Assembly: GCF_000145235.1 (NCBI RefSeq)
Contig: NC_014391.1
Span: 1,116,001-1,180,000 of the forward strand
DNA length: 64,000 bases
From: Micromonospora aurantiaca ATCC 27029
GTDB lineage: Bacteria > Actinomycetota > Actinomycetes > Mycobacteriales > Micromonosporaceae
Direction of reading: 5' to 3'
Position numbers and translations under genes: made by a program. The notes beneath the pieces are model-generated. The model made no database searches and had not been told where the DNA came from. It was given only the letters and a program-made list of their open reading frames with translations. Positions 26,046 to 33,749 of the stretch are shown here, one piece after another. The stretch's first letter is position 1, and each line of letters starts with the position of its first letter.

Positions 26046-26713
26046 GCGCGCCGGTGCGGGTGCTGATCGTCGACGACGACCCGCTGGTCCGCGGCGCGCT
26101 GTCGATGATCCTCGGCGGCGTACCCGACCTGGCGGTGGTCGGTGAGGCCACCGACGGCGCCGAGGTGCCGGCGGCGGTCGCCGCGTACGCCCCGGACGTG
26201 GTGCTGATGGACATCCGCATGCCCCGGGTCGACGGGCTGGCCGCCACCGAGGCGCTGCGGGCCACCCCGGAACCGCCCGAGGTGCTGGTGCTCACCACGT
26301 TCGACGCCGACGAGCAGGTGCTGCGGGCGCTGCGTGCCGGGGCGAGCGGCTTCCTGCTCAAGGACACCCCGCCGGCCGAGATCGTGGCGGCGGTACGCCG
26401 GGTCGCGGCGGGGGAGGCGACGCTGTCCCCGGCGGTGACCCGCAAGCTCATCGCGCACGTCACCGGCACCGCGCCGGTGGCGAGCCCGGACCCGAAGCGG
26501 GAGCGGGCGGTACGGCTGCTCGACGGGCTCTCCGAGCGGGAGCGGGAGGTCGCGGTGCTGCTCGGCCGGGGCCGGACCAACGCGGAGATCTCCGCCGAGT
26601 TGTTCATGAGCGTGGCGACCGTGAAGGCGTACGTGTCGCGCCTGCTGACGAAGCTCGACCTGAACAACCGCGTGCAGGTGGCCCTGCTGGTCCAGGACGC
26701 CGGCCTGGTCTGA
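26042..26713 (+). CDS. LuxR/NarL-family response regulator
   Basis: 223 residues from the GTG that overlaps the kinase stop (GTGA). Receiver domain VRVLIVDDDPLVRGAL with phosphoacceptor Asp57 (VVLMDIRMPRVDGL) and Lys in FLLKDTPP; C-terminal LuxR helix-turn-helix LSEREREVAVLLGRGRTNAEISAELFMSVATVKAYVSRLLTKLDLNNR split around the recognition helix. Partner of the kinase. Probable targets are the divergent exporter genes. Confidence 0.96.
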   Translation: MSAPVRVLIVDDDPLVRGALSMILGGVPDLAVVGEATDGAEVPAAVAAYAPDVVLMDIRMPRVDGLAATEALRATPEPPEVLVLTTFDADEQVLRALRAGASGFLLKDTPPAEIVAAVRRVAAGEATLSPAVTRKLIAHVTGTAPVASPDPKRERAVRLLDGLSEREREVAVLLGRGRTNAEISAELFMSVATVKAYVSRLLTKLDLNNRVQVALLVQDAGLV

Positions 26714-26737
26714 CGCGCAGGACGGCCCGGACGAGCA

Positions 26738-28063
26738 GTGCTCATGCGAGGACGTCGCCGGGTGGGCAAGTCCCGCCTCGTGGAGGAGTTCGTCGAGCGT
26801 ACGGGCGTACCTCACCTCTTCTTCACCGCCTCGGCGCAACCCACACCCGCCGCCGACCTGCGGCTCTTCGTTGCGGCGGCGGCCGGCTCGACACTTCCCG
26901 GAGCGGGTCTGTTCGCCGGGCAGGCACCGGCCACCTGGGACGCGGCACTCACCCTCCTCGCCGCCGCGCTGCCCGCGGACCAGACCAGCGTCGTCGTGCT
27001 CGACGAGATGCCCTACCTCATCGCCACCGATCCAGGTTTCGAGGGCACCCTCCAGAAGGTCTTCGACCGGGAGTTGTCCCGTAGGCCGGTCCTGCTGATC
27101 TGCGTCGGCTCGGACCTGGCGATGATGGAGGCGCTCAACGACTACGGTCGGCCGTTCCACCAACGCGCGACCGAAATGGTCGTGCCGCCGCTGAGCCCCG
27201 GCGACGTGGGCGAGATGCTCCAGCTGCCGTCGGCGGATGCCATCGATGCGTACCTCGTCACCGGCGGCCTGCCGCTCGTCCTCGACGACTGGGCCCCCGG
27301 CGAGACCGTGGGCGACTACCTCGCCAAGGCTGTCCCGGATCCCACGTCCGCACTGATCGTCAGCGGGGAACGGGCCTTCGCTGCCGAGTTTCCGCCGCAG
27401 TCCCAGCCGGGCGTGGTGCTGCGCGCCATCGGCTCCGGGGAGCGCACCGCCTCCTCCATCGCGCGGGCCGCCGGCGGAATCCCGCAGGCTTCGCTGCACC
27501 GCGCGCTCCGACTGCTGGCTGACAAACGGATCGTGGAGGCCACCCTCCCGCTGTCCACCCGTCCTTCGCGCGAGACCCGGTACGTGGTCGCCGATCCGTA
27601 TCTCCGCTTCTGGCTCGCCTTCCTCGATCCCTACCTCGCCGAGATCGAGCGCGGCAGAGGGGATCTGACCCTCGCCCGCATCCACTCGTCCTGGACCTCA
27701 TGGCGGGGACGTGCGGTCGAACCGGTGATCCGGGAGTCGCTGCGCCGGCTGCCGCCGGGGCACCTGCCGTTCGAGACGGCGGTGGTGGGCGGGTACTGGA
27801 CGCGTATCAACGATCCCGAGATCGACCTGGTCGGCGGTGACCGTAGCCCGGTGGCCAAGCGGATCACGTTCGTGGGCTCGGTCAAGTGGCTGGAGAACGG
27901 CGCGTTCGACGGTCACGACCTGGCCCGGCTGCTTCACCACCGCGCCCAGCTACCGGGCGCCGACGACCAGACGCCGGTCGTCGCGGTGGTGCGCAGTGGC
28001 CGCGCGGTTGACGGTGTCACGGCGATCGGGCCGGCCGAACTGCTCGCCGCGTGGCGGGATTGA
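26738..28063 (+). CDS. DUF234-type P-loop ATPase, N-terminally short
   Basis: 441 residues beginning at GTG 26738 (ATG 26744 possible). The protein starts directly at the P-loop (LMRGRRRVGKSRLV), while relatives have about 25 residues (a GRxxELxxL strand and helix) before it; an in-frame stop at 26711, which is the response regulator's own stop, excludes an upstream extension. Walker B VVLDEMPYLI, an arginine region (LLICVGSDLAMME), winged helix (ASSIARAAGGIPQASLHRALRLLADKRIVE) and the DUF234 nuclease-like C-terminus (INDPEIDLVGGD) are intact. These archaeal-type ATPases are mobile and of unclear role. No clear ribosome site. Confidence 0.8.
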   Translation: MLMRGRRRVGKSRLVEEFVERTGVPHLFFTASAQPTPAADLRLFVAAAAGSTLPGAGLFAGQAPATWDAALTLLAAALPADQTSVVVLDEMPYLIATDPGFEGTLQKVFDRELSRRPVLLICVGSDLAMMEALNDYGRPFHQRATEMVVPPLSPGDVGEMLQLPSADAIDAYLVTGGLPLVLDDWAPGETVGDYLAKAVPDPTSALIVSGERAFAAEFPPQSQPGVVLRAIGSGERTASSIARAAGGIPQASLHRALRLLADKRIVEATLPLSTRPSRETRYVVADPYLRFWLAFLDPYLAEIERGRGDLTLARIHSSWTSWRGRAVEPVIRESLRRLPPGHLPFETAVVGGYWTRINDPEIDLVGGDRSPVAKRITFVGSVKWLENGAFDGHDLARLLHHRAQLPGADDQTPVVAVVRSGRAVDGVTAIGPAELLAAWRD

Positions 28064-28150
28064 ACTGCTGCCGTTTCCCGGCCGTACCAGTGGTCGAGGA
28101 TGTGGTGCGGCCGTTCCGCCGCACCGCTGCCGAGCTGCGGGAGGCCTGCC

Positions 28151-28669
28151 GTGCGAGTTGGTGAGCAGTCGACGGATCCCATCGACCAGATCCTGGGCGA
28201 GGTGCCGGTACCGGCACCGTTGACCCCCGAGGACGTCCGCCTCGCGGTCCGGGCGGTGGTGGTGCACGCCGCCGAGGAGTGGCCCGCGGGGCCGAAGTGC
28301 CGCAACGACGGCTCGTCGTTCCCCTGCCGGTTGCATCGCTGGGGCCGGCGCGTGCTGGAGACACACGGTCTCAACGACCGCCAGATCGACGCGCTGATCC
28401 GGCACGGCAACCCGTTCGTGCACGTACCCTTCCCGTTCGTGCTGACCGGCCCGTCCGGCGCCCGTCCGGCCGCCGGCCAGGCCGGACGTCCGGTGCCGGG
28501 ACAGCCGGCGCGGGCGGTGCCGGGTCAGGCCGTCCGCCCGGCCGCCGCGGCTCAGGCGGCGCGCGGTCCGGTCCCGCGGGTCGCCGCGCCGCCGGTCCGG
28601 CCCGGTCTGCGGCCCGTCGCCGCCCGGTCGGCTCCCACCGCCCGGCCCCGCTGGCCCCGGGCGAGCTGA
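28151..28669 (+). CDS. CRND/WGRR small-protein family, with Pro/Ala-rich tail
   Basis: 172 residues from GTG 28151 behind GGGAGG. The core (about 15-88) has the motif C-R-N-D-x-S-x2-P-C-R-L-H-x-W-G-R-R-V-L with Cys50 and Cys59, then GL..RQIDALIRHGNP. The same core recurs in the gene at 37246, so this is a real family with a paralogue 9 kb away. After the core comes a low-complexity Pro/Ala/Gly/Arg tail of about 75 residues that the paralogue lacks. No signal peptide or membrane helix. Function unknown; the paired cysteines and His could bind a metal. Confidence 0.78.
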   Translation: MRVGEQSTDPIDQILGEVPVPAPLTPEDVRLAVRAVVVHAAEEWPAGPKCRNDGSSFPCRLHRWGRRVLETHGLNDRQIDALIRHGNPFVHVPFPFVLTGPSGARPAAGQAGRPVPGQPARAVPGQAVRPAAAAQAARGPVPRVAAPPVRPGLRPVAARSAPTARPRWPRAS

Positions 28670-28790
28670 CCCCGTCGCCAGGCCCCGGGCGATCCGACCC
28701 GTCGCCCGGTCCGGGCGAGGTGACGCCACGCCTCGCCCGGTCCCCGGGCCCGCTCACCCGGCCCCTCCGGCCCGGGGTGAGCCGACGCCC
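28670..28790 (+). repeat. Degenerate tandem repeats, about 27 bases
   Basis: Four imperfect copies of a unit like GGCCCCGGGCGAGCTGACCC follow the stop of the preceding gene. They are GC-rich and out of coding frame with it. Probably slippage-derived. Confidence 0.45.
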
Positions 28791-28858
28791 GGCGCCCGGT
28801 TCCGGTCGCGTCGACGCCCCGTCGCGGAGCGGCGTCGGTCGTGCCGGAGCATGCCGAC

Positions 28859-28900
28859 GGCGGCCCGGCCGGGGAGCCCCCACCCCCGTGCCGGGCCGCC
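28859..28900. terminator. Terminator-like inverted repeat between convergent genes
   Basis: GGCGGCCCGG / CCGGGCCGCC, perfect 10-base arms with a 22-base loop, just before the stop of the minus-strand carboxypeptidase gene. Confidence 0.5.
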
Positions 28901-28909
28901 GTCACCGCG

Positions 28910-29689
28910 TTACTCGACCCCGCAGTCCGGGGCGGACCAGTCCCTGGTGTTCGCCACCTTGTCCCGGTTGTTCTCCCGCCGCGAGTCCACGTGCGTGTGG
29001 TCGTCGTGGTCCGGGTAGCCGGGGCCGTAGATGCCGCTGAAGCCCTGGTCGCGGGCGGAACGGGCGATGTCGCAGAGGCTGCGGTGCTTGGCGATCAGGT
29101 CGGCCGCGTTGCCGTAGAGGTGCTGGCTGTCCGCGGCGCCGCCGACCTGCCGGTTGCAGGCGATGCTGCGGAACCCGCTGGTCACGTAGAGCGGCTTGTC
29201 GCCGAGGCTGCGCCGCAGCGCCTCCAGCTTCCACATGGTGCGCAGCGCGTTCTCCCGGGTGGCCGACGACGAGAGCGGGCCACCGGCCCACCCGCCCTTG
29301 CCGCAGCCGTTGTCCAGCTCGGCGTAGCTGAAGTGCTTCGGCGTGCAGTCGCTGTCCTTCTGCAGGTCGTAGATCTTGGCGAACGTCTTCGGTCCGGCCA
29401 CGCCGTCGGCCCGCAGCCCGTACGCGGCCTGGAACCGCTTGACAGCGGCGGCCGTCTCCGGGCCGTACACGCCGTCGACCCGGACGATGCCGCCGTACGC
29501 GGCCCAGCCGGCCACCCGGATCTGGAGCTGCCGTACGTCGGAGCCGGACTGTCCCTGGGACAGCATGCGGTTCCAGGTGTAGCAGCCGTCGGCGTGGGCC
29601 GGTGGCGCGGCCACGACGGTCGCCACGGCGGCCCCGGGCAGGGCCAGCGCGAACGCGACCGCCGCCCGCTTCAGGGTGTTGACGCGCAC
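28910..29689 (-). CDS. Zinc D-Ala-D-Ala carboxypeptidase (M15) with peptidoglycan-binding domain
   Basis: 259 residues. Signal peptide (MRVNTLKRAAVAFALALPGAA, cleavage near AHADG). Residues about 35-110 form a PG_binding_1 domain (QSGSDVRQLQIRVA, VDGVYGPETAAAVKRFQ, GLRADGVAGPKT). The peptidase domain has the M15 metal site SQHLYGNAADL (His190, Asp197) and DDHTHVD (His233), with cysteines placed for disulfides as in the Streptomyces albus G enzyme. It trims the terminal D-Ala of peptidoglycan stems outside the cell. Transcribed alone. Confidence 0.94.
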   Translation of the reverse strand: MRVNTLKRAAVAFALALPGAAVATVVAAPPAHADGCYTWNRMLSQGQSGSDVRQLQIRVAGWAAYGGIVRVDGVYGPETAAAVKRFQAAYGLRADGVAGPKTFAKIYDLQKDSDCTPKHFSYAELDNGCGKGGWAGGPLSSSATRENALRTMWKLEALRRSLGDKPLYVTSGFRSIACNRQVGGAADSQHLYGNAADLIAKHRSLCDIARSARDQGFSGIYGPGYPDHDDHTHVDSRRENNRDKVANTRDWSAPDCGVE

Positions 29690-29754
29690 AGAGTCCTCCC
29701 GATGTCAGAGCGGAACTGGGGTTGGACGGGCACATCGACCGGTACGTCCCGTCT

Positions 29755-29776
29755 CTCTCACCGTGACAGGTGAGAG
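29755..29776. promoter_or_regulatory. Inverted repeat upstream of the M15 gene
   Basis: CTCTCACC / GGTGAGAG, perfect 8-base arms with a 6-base spacer, 66 bases before the start of the carboxypeptidase gene. Operator candidate, or a transcript hairpin. Confidence 0.4.
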
Positions 29777-29949
29777 GATTCTTCGTGGTGATTAGCCGAA
29801 ATTGTTCTCACATCGGGCGGTTGCTGGATATCGGCTGTGAATAGTGCCTGTTTGCGAATGCGCTGCCGGGTGTCGCCCGTCGGAGGTGGGCGGTAACGTC
29901 TGCTCCCGGACCCGGGCGGCGACCTCGACGGGCGGGGAGGTGGGCGTTG

Positions 29950-30588
29950 GTGCGTGGCGGCGTGTTCTGCGTCGAGGGGCAGTGGCACCGCGACCTCAAC
30001 GAACGAGGATCCGTCCTGCCCACGCTCGACCTGCTCGAACGGCTCGGCCGCATCCGCTACATCCACAAGGACGCGGCCACCCGCGACGAGCTGTTCTACT
30101 TCGTCGACAGGTGGCTGCTCAAGCAGTACGCGGATCACCGGGTGGGCTTCTTCGCCATGCACGGCGAGCCGAGCCGGCTCTGCCTCACCGACTGGGACTC
30201 GGTCGAGCTGTCGGACGTGGCCGAGCGGATGGCCGGCCGCTGCGAGGGCCGCCGCCTCTACTTCGGCAGCTGCTCGGTGCTGCGCGCCTCCGACGCCACG
30301 CTGCGCGAGTTCCTCGACGTCACCGGCGCGGCGCTGATCTGCGGCTTCACCCGCGAGGTCGACTGGGTCGAGTCGGCCGCCTTCGAGACGGTGCTGCTCG
30401 ACGTGCTCGCCAACGGTCAGCGCCACAACGCCGCCGAGGTGCGGATGCGCTCGGCGCACTGGGCGCCGCTCGCCGCGTACCTCGGTTTCCGGGTGATCTA
30501 CGCCAACGGCCGTGCCTGGCGGCCCTCGGCCCGCCCGCGGGTGCCGGAGCAGGTCCCGGCGCAGCGGGCCGCCGGGCGTCCGCGCTGA
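29950..30588 (+). CDS. Predicted caspase-like (clan CD) protein, DUF6642-like
   Basis: 212 residues from GTG 29950 (TTG one codon earlier is better spaced from GGGGAGG). It opens GGVFCVEGQWHRDL and has IHKDAATRDELFYFVDRWL, features I associate with the DUF6642 family. The order strand-FFAMHGEPSRLCL (His71-Gly72) then strand-RRLYFGSCSVL (Cys108) matches the His-Gly and Cys dyad of caspase, gingipain and CHAT folds with the usual spacing of about 35 residues. A C-terminal tail is Pro/Ala/Arg-rich. If active it would be a small free-standing cysteine protease; no target or inhibitor gene is obvious next to it. Confidence 0.72.
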   Translation: MRGGVFCVEGQWHRDLNERGSVLPTLDLLERLGRIRYIHKDAATRDELFYFVDRWLLKQYADHRVGFFAMHGEPSRLCLTDWDSVELSDVAERMAGRCEGRRLYFGSCSVLRASDATLREFLDVTGAALICGFTREVDWVESAAFETVLLDVLANGQRHNAAEVRMRSAHWAPLAAYLGFRVIYANGRAWRPSARPRVPEQVPAQRAAGRPR

Positions 30589-30607
30589 GATCGACCGGCC
30601 GGCCTGG

Positions 30608-30613
30608 TAGAAC
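30608..30613 (+). promoter_or_regulatory. -10-like box before the PPOX gene
   Basis: TAGAAC, 7 bases before the ATG at 30621; same placement as the other leaderless-type boxes but a weaker hexamer. Confidence 0.35.
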
Positions 30614-30620
30614 CGAGGGC

Positions 30621-31085
30621 ATGGCACGCAGCATCGCGAAGAACACCCGGGTCGACCGGGACGCCCTGATCGAGTTCCTCCGCCCCCGCCACCACGTCGT
30701 GCTCATGACCACCCGCTCCGACGGGCGCCCGCAGTCCTCCCCGGTGGCGTGCGGCGTGGACGCCGAGGGCCGCCTGGTCATCTCCACCTATCCCGAACGC
30801 GCCAAGGTCGCCAACATCCGCCGCGACCCGCGCGTCTCCGCGTGCGTGCTCTCCGACGACTGGAACGGCCCGTGGGTGCAGGTCGACGGCGTGGCCGAGG
30901 TGCTCGACCTGCCCGAGGCGCTGGAGCCGCTCGTCGACTACTTCCGCAGCATCTCCGGCGAGCACCCGGACTGGGACGAGTACCGGTCGGCGATGGTCGC
31001 GCAGGGCAAGTCACTGATCCGCGTCACGATCGAGTCCTGGGGTCCGATCGCCACCGGCGGCTTCCCCGCCCGGCTGGCCGACTGA
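30621..31085 (+). CDS. PPOX-class F420/flavin-dependent oxidoreductase
   Basis: 154 residues of split-barrel fold. Start at ATG 30621; upstream in-frame sequence belongs to the antisense of other genes. Motifs HHVVLMTTRSDGRPQSSPV, RLVISTYPERAKVANIRRDPRVSAC and GVAEVLDLPEALEPL are typical of the Rv1155/MSMEG_3356-type enzymes of actinobacteria that use F420 (or FMN) for small-molecule redox. Substrate unknown. Confidence 0.9.
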   Translation: MARSIAKNTRVDRDALIEFLRPRHHVVLMTTRSDGRPQSSPVACGVDAEGRLVISTYPERAKVANIRRDPRVSACVLSDDWNGPWVQVDGVAEVLDLPEALEPLVDYFRSISGEHPDWDEYRSAMVAQGKSLIRVTIESWGPIATGGFPARLAD

Positions 31086-31087
31086 AG

Positions 31088-31130
31088 CAGTACGCGCCGG
31101 ATCAGTACGCGCCGGATCAGTACGCGACGG
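31088..31130. repeat. 15-base tandem repeat across the 3' end of the next gene
   Basis: CAGTACGCGCCGGAT at 31088-31102, again at 31103-31117, then a partial third copy (CAGTACGCGACGG). The third copy holds the TAC-TGA end of the minus-strand gene, so its last codons and stop codon are repeated twice beyond the real stop. Confidence 0.7.
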
Positions 31131-31758
31131 TGAAGCGGGCGTTGCCGAACCGGGGATTCTCGATCTCGTCGACGATCGCCACCGCCAGGTCCTCGTAGGT
31201 GAGCACCGACCGGCCCTGCGCGTCGGTCACCGGCTGGTCGGTGCCGGTGCGGTAGTGCCCGGTCCGCTCACCCGGGTGGAACTCCAGCGGCGGTGGGGAG
31301 ACGTACGTCCAGGTCACCCCGTCCGCGCTGGTGCGGTAGAACTCCAGCGCGTCGGCCTGGCCGTGCGCCGAGTCCCGGTACTCCTCCGGGAAGTCCGGCT
31401 CGTCCAGGTAACGGGTGCCCTTCGGCGTGAGCAGCGTCGAGCCGCCGCCGACGTGGATCACCCGAGGTGGGTCGGGCAACTCACGCAGCGTGTCGACCAG
31501 CGTCCGCGCGGCGTCGCGCCACAACTCGCGCTCGCCGCCGCCGATGGCCACCACCAGCACGTCCGCATCCTCGGCCAATTCGCGTACGCTCCGCGCCGAG
31601 GTGGCGTCGCCGGTCACCGTGCGTACGCCGGGGGGTAGATAGCCGACCGCCTCCGGACGCCGCACCGCCGCTGTCACCCGATGCCCCCGCTCGACCGCCT
31701 CAGCCGCGATCCGCGAGCCCGCCGTCCCGCCGGCGCCGAACACGACGATGTCGCTCAT
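31117..31758 (-). CDS. NAD(P)-binding atypical short-chain dehydrogenase
   Basis: 213 residues. Rossmann start IVVFGAGGTAGSRIAAEA (GxxGxxG at 8-14), then VTGDATSARSVRELAEDADVLVVAIGGG, the layout of NmrA/BVR-B-like NAD(P)H-binding proteins. No classical YxxxK dyad, so it may be a redox sensor or a flavin-type reductase. TAGCCT lies 7 bases before the ATG. Function not assigned further. Confidence 0.88.
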   Translation of the reverse strand: MSDIVVFGAGGTAGSRIAAEAVERGHRVTAAVRRPEAVGYLPPGVRTVTGDATSARSVRELAEDADVLVVAIGGGERELWRDAARTLVDTLRELPDPPRVIHVGGGSTLLTPKGTRYLDEPDFPEEYRDSAHGQADALEFYRTSADGVTWTYVSPPPLEFHPGERTGHYRTGTDQPVTDAQGRSVLTYEDLAVAIVDEIENPRFGNARFTVAY

Positions 31759-31765
31759 GCCTCAC

Positions 31766-31771
31766 AGGCTA
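31766..31771 (-). promoter_or_regulatory. -10 box of a leaderless transcript (NAD(P)-binding protein)
   Basis: TAGCCT on the minus strand, 7 bases before the ATG at 31758. Confidence 0.45.
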
Positions 31772-31812
31772 GGCAGCCCACGGGCGGGCGGCGGGAGTTC
31801 CGCCGAACCGGC

Positions 31813-33045
31813 TCAGTCGACGATCGCCGAGTAGACGAGCTGGCGCAACTGGCTGCGCAGCGGGTACGTGCTCGACGGCATCAGCTGGGTGAACAGCAGC
31901 GCGGTGACCTCCTCCACCGGGTCCACCCAGAACGCGGTGCTGGCCAGGCCGCCCCAGTAGAACTCGCCGACGCTGCTCGGCACCCGCGACGGCACCGGGT
32001 CCAGCACCACCGCGAAGCCCAGCCCGAAGCCGATCCCGTCGAGGATCGTCTCGGCGAAGCCCTCCGGCGAGAACGAGGCCAGATCCCGGTTGCCCGGCAG
32101 ATGGTTGCGGGTCATGAAGCGCACCGTGCGCGGGCCGAGCAGGCGGACCCCGTCCAGCTCGCCGCCGCGCAGCAAAAACTGGGTGAACCGGTGGTAGTCG
32201 GCCGCCGTGGAGACCAGCCCGCCGCCGCCGGAGTGCCAGGTCGGCTCCGCCAGCGCGGCCCGGCCCACCCCGTCGGCGCGTACCGCCTGGCCGGTGGCCG
32301 GGTGCGGGGCGTAGAGGGCGGCCAGGCGCTTGGAGTCCGCCGCGTCCACCCACCAGCGGGTGTCCGTCATGCCCAGCGGGCCCAGGATGCGCTCGGCGAA
32401 GAACGCGTCCAGCGACTGCCCGGAGATCACCTCGACCAGGCGGCCCAGCACGTCGGTGGAGACGCCGTAGTTCCAGCTCGTGCCCGGCTGGAACAGCAGC
32501 GGCAGCCGGGCCAGCCCGGCCGAGGCCGCCGCCAGGTCCGCGCCCGCCGGCACGCCCAGGTCGAAGCCGGCCGCCCGGTACAGGCCGTCGACCACCGAGA
32601 CCTGGGCGAAGCCGTACGTCAGGCCGGCGGTGTGGGTGAGCAGGTGCCAGATCCGGATCGGCTCGACCGCCGGCACGGTGTACGGCTTGAGCACCGAACC
32701 CCGGTCGTAGACGCGTACGTCGGCGAACTCCGGCAGCCAGCGGCTGACCGGGTCGTTCAGCTCGAACCGGCCCTCCTCCCAGAGCATCATCGCCGCGACC
32801 GAGGTGATCGGCTTGGTCATCGAGTAGATGCGCCACAGCGTGTCCGGCTCGACCGGCGTACCGGCCTCCCGGTCCCGCAGCCCGTACGTCGAGGAGTGGG
32901 CGACCTCGCCCCGGCGGCTGACGACGATCTGCCAGCCGGCGAGCCGGCCGTCGTCGACGTACCGGGCGAAGTGCTCGTCGATCCGCCCCAGCCGGGCGGG
33001 ATCGAAACCGACGCGGCCGGGATCGGTGCTCACCGTGACACTCAC
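31813..33045 (-). CDS. Class C beta-lactamase-like serine hydrolase/esterase
   Basis: 410 residues. Nucleophile motif SMTK (Ser75, Lys78), Tyr193 in WNYGVSTD as the general base, and HSGGGGL in place of the KTG box, which is the pattern of EstB/LovD-like esterases and transesterases rather than true lactamases. No signal peptide, so it acts in the cytoplasm. Substrate unknown; relatives hydrolyse acyl esters or small lactones. Its GTG start is 6 bases after a TAGGTT box. Confidence 0.9.
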   Translation of the reverse strand: MSVTVSTDPGRVGFDPARLGRIDEHFARYVDDGRLAGWQIVVSRRGEVAHSSTYGLRDREAGTPVEPDTLWRIYSMTKPITSVAAMMLWEEGRFELNDPVSRWLPEFADVRVYDRGSVLKPYTVPAVEPIRIWHLLTHTAGLTYGFAQVSVVDGLYRAAGFDLGVPAGADLAAASAGLARLPLLFQPGTSWNYGVSTDVLGRLVEVISGQSLDAFFAERILGPLGMTDTRWWVDAADSKRLAALYAPHPATGQAVRADGVGRAALAEPTWHSGGGGLVSTAADYHRFTQFLLRGGELDGVRLLGPRTVRFMTRNHLPGNRDLASFSPEGFAETILDGIGFGLGFAVVLDPVPSRVPSSVGEFYWGGLASTAFWVDPVEEVTALLFTQLMPSSTYPLRSQLRQLVYSAIVD

Positions 33046-33051
33046 GACGCG

Positions 33052-33057
33052 AACCTA
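33052..33057 (-). promoter_or_regulatory. -10 box of a leaderless transcript (class C-like hydrolase)
   Basis: TAGGTT on the minus strand, 6 bases before the GTG at 33045. Confidence 0.5.
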
Positions 33058-33088
33058 CCCGCAGGTACCTCGGCCCCGGAAGTGTCAT

Positions 33089-33094
33089 TAGGGT
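33089..33094 (+). promoter_or_regulatory. -10 box of a leaderless transcript (pentapeptide protein)
   Basis: TAGGGT, 7 bases before the ATG at 33102. Confidence 0.55.
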
Positions 33095-33101
33095 CGGTGG
33101 C

Positions 33102-33695
33102 ATGCCCGAGCCGGTCGAGGACGTCACCTACCGCCAGCAGGACTGGTACGCCGAGGAGCTGGCCGACCGGCACTTCGTGCGATGCGAGTTCTTCCACGTC
33201 GACCTGACCGAGGCGGTCAGCCGGGGCGCTGTCTTCACCGACTGCGTGTTCGGCAACGTGGCGTTCAACGCCTCCCGGCACACCGACTCGGCGTTCACCA
33301 GGTGCTCGTTCAGCAAGTGCAACCTCTTCGAGGCCGAGTTCACCGGCTGCAAGCTGGTCGGCAGCACGTTCGACCGCTGCGACCTGCGCCCGCTGCGGGT
33401 CGACCGGGGCGACTGGTCCTTCGTCACGCTCGCCGGCGCCGACCTGCGCGGGGCGCGGATCACCGACGTACGGATGCGGGAGGTCGACCTGACCGGCGCC
33501 GACCTGACCGGCGCGACGCTGACTGGCGTGGACCTCTCCGGCGCCCAGTTGCACGCCGCCAAGCTGATCCGGGCCGACCTGCGCGGCAGCGACCTGTCCG
33601 CGCTCGACCCGACGGCGGTGCAGCGTTCCGGCGCGCGGATCGACGCCGAGCAGGCGGTGATGCTGGCCCAGGCGCTCGGTTTCCAGGTGGGCTGA
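33102..33695 (+). CDS. Pentapeptide-repeat protein
   Basis: 197 residues. Repeats with the A(D/N)LxX pattern run through most of the chain: less regular in the N-terminal half with Cys and Phe at the core (RCEFFHVDL, FTDCVFGNVAF, FTRCSFSKCNLF), and classical in the second half (ADLRGARI, VDLTGADLTGATL, VDLSGAQL, ADLRGSDL). They should stack as a right-handed quadrilateral beta-helix. Relatives such as MfpA/Qnr mimic DNA and protect gyrase from quinolones; others have no known role. The degenerate first half is closer to general family members than to Qnr. Confidence 0.92.
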   Translation: MPEPVEDVTYRQQDWYAEELADRHFVRCEFFHVDLTEAVSRGAVFTDCVFGNVAFNASRHTDSAFTRCSFSKCNLFEAEFTGCKLVGSTFDRCDLRPLRVDRGDWSFVTLAGADLRGARITDVRMREVDLTGADLTGATLTGVDLSGAQLHAAKLIRADLRGSDLSALDPTAVQRSGARIDAEQAVMLAQALGFQVG

Positions 33696-33749
33696 GTCCG
33701 CTGGGAAATGTGCCGCGGGTTGTCAGGTTTTCCGGACACACTCGGGCGC

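Noticed and set aside
25226..27685. Antisense open frame of about 819 codons across the kinase, regulator and ATPase genes
   Set aside because: Crosses three well-supported genes and lacks any known motif; open only because of GC bias.
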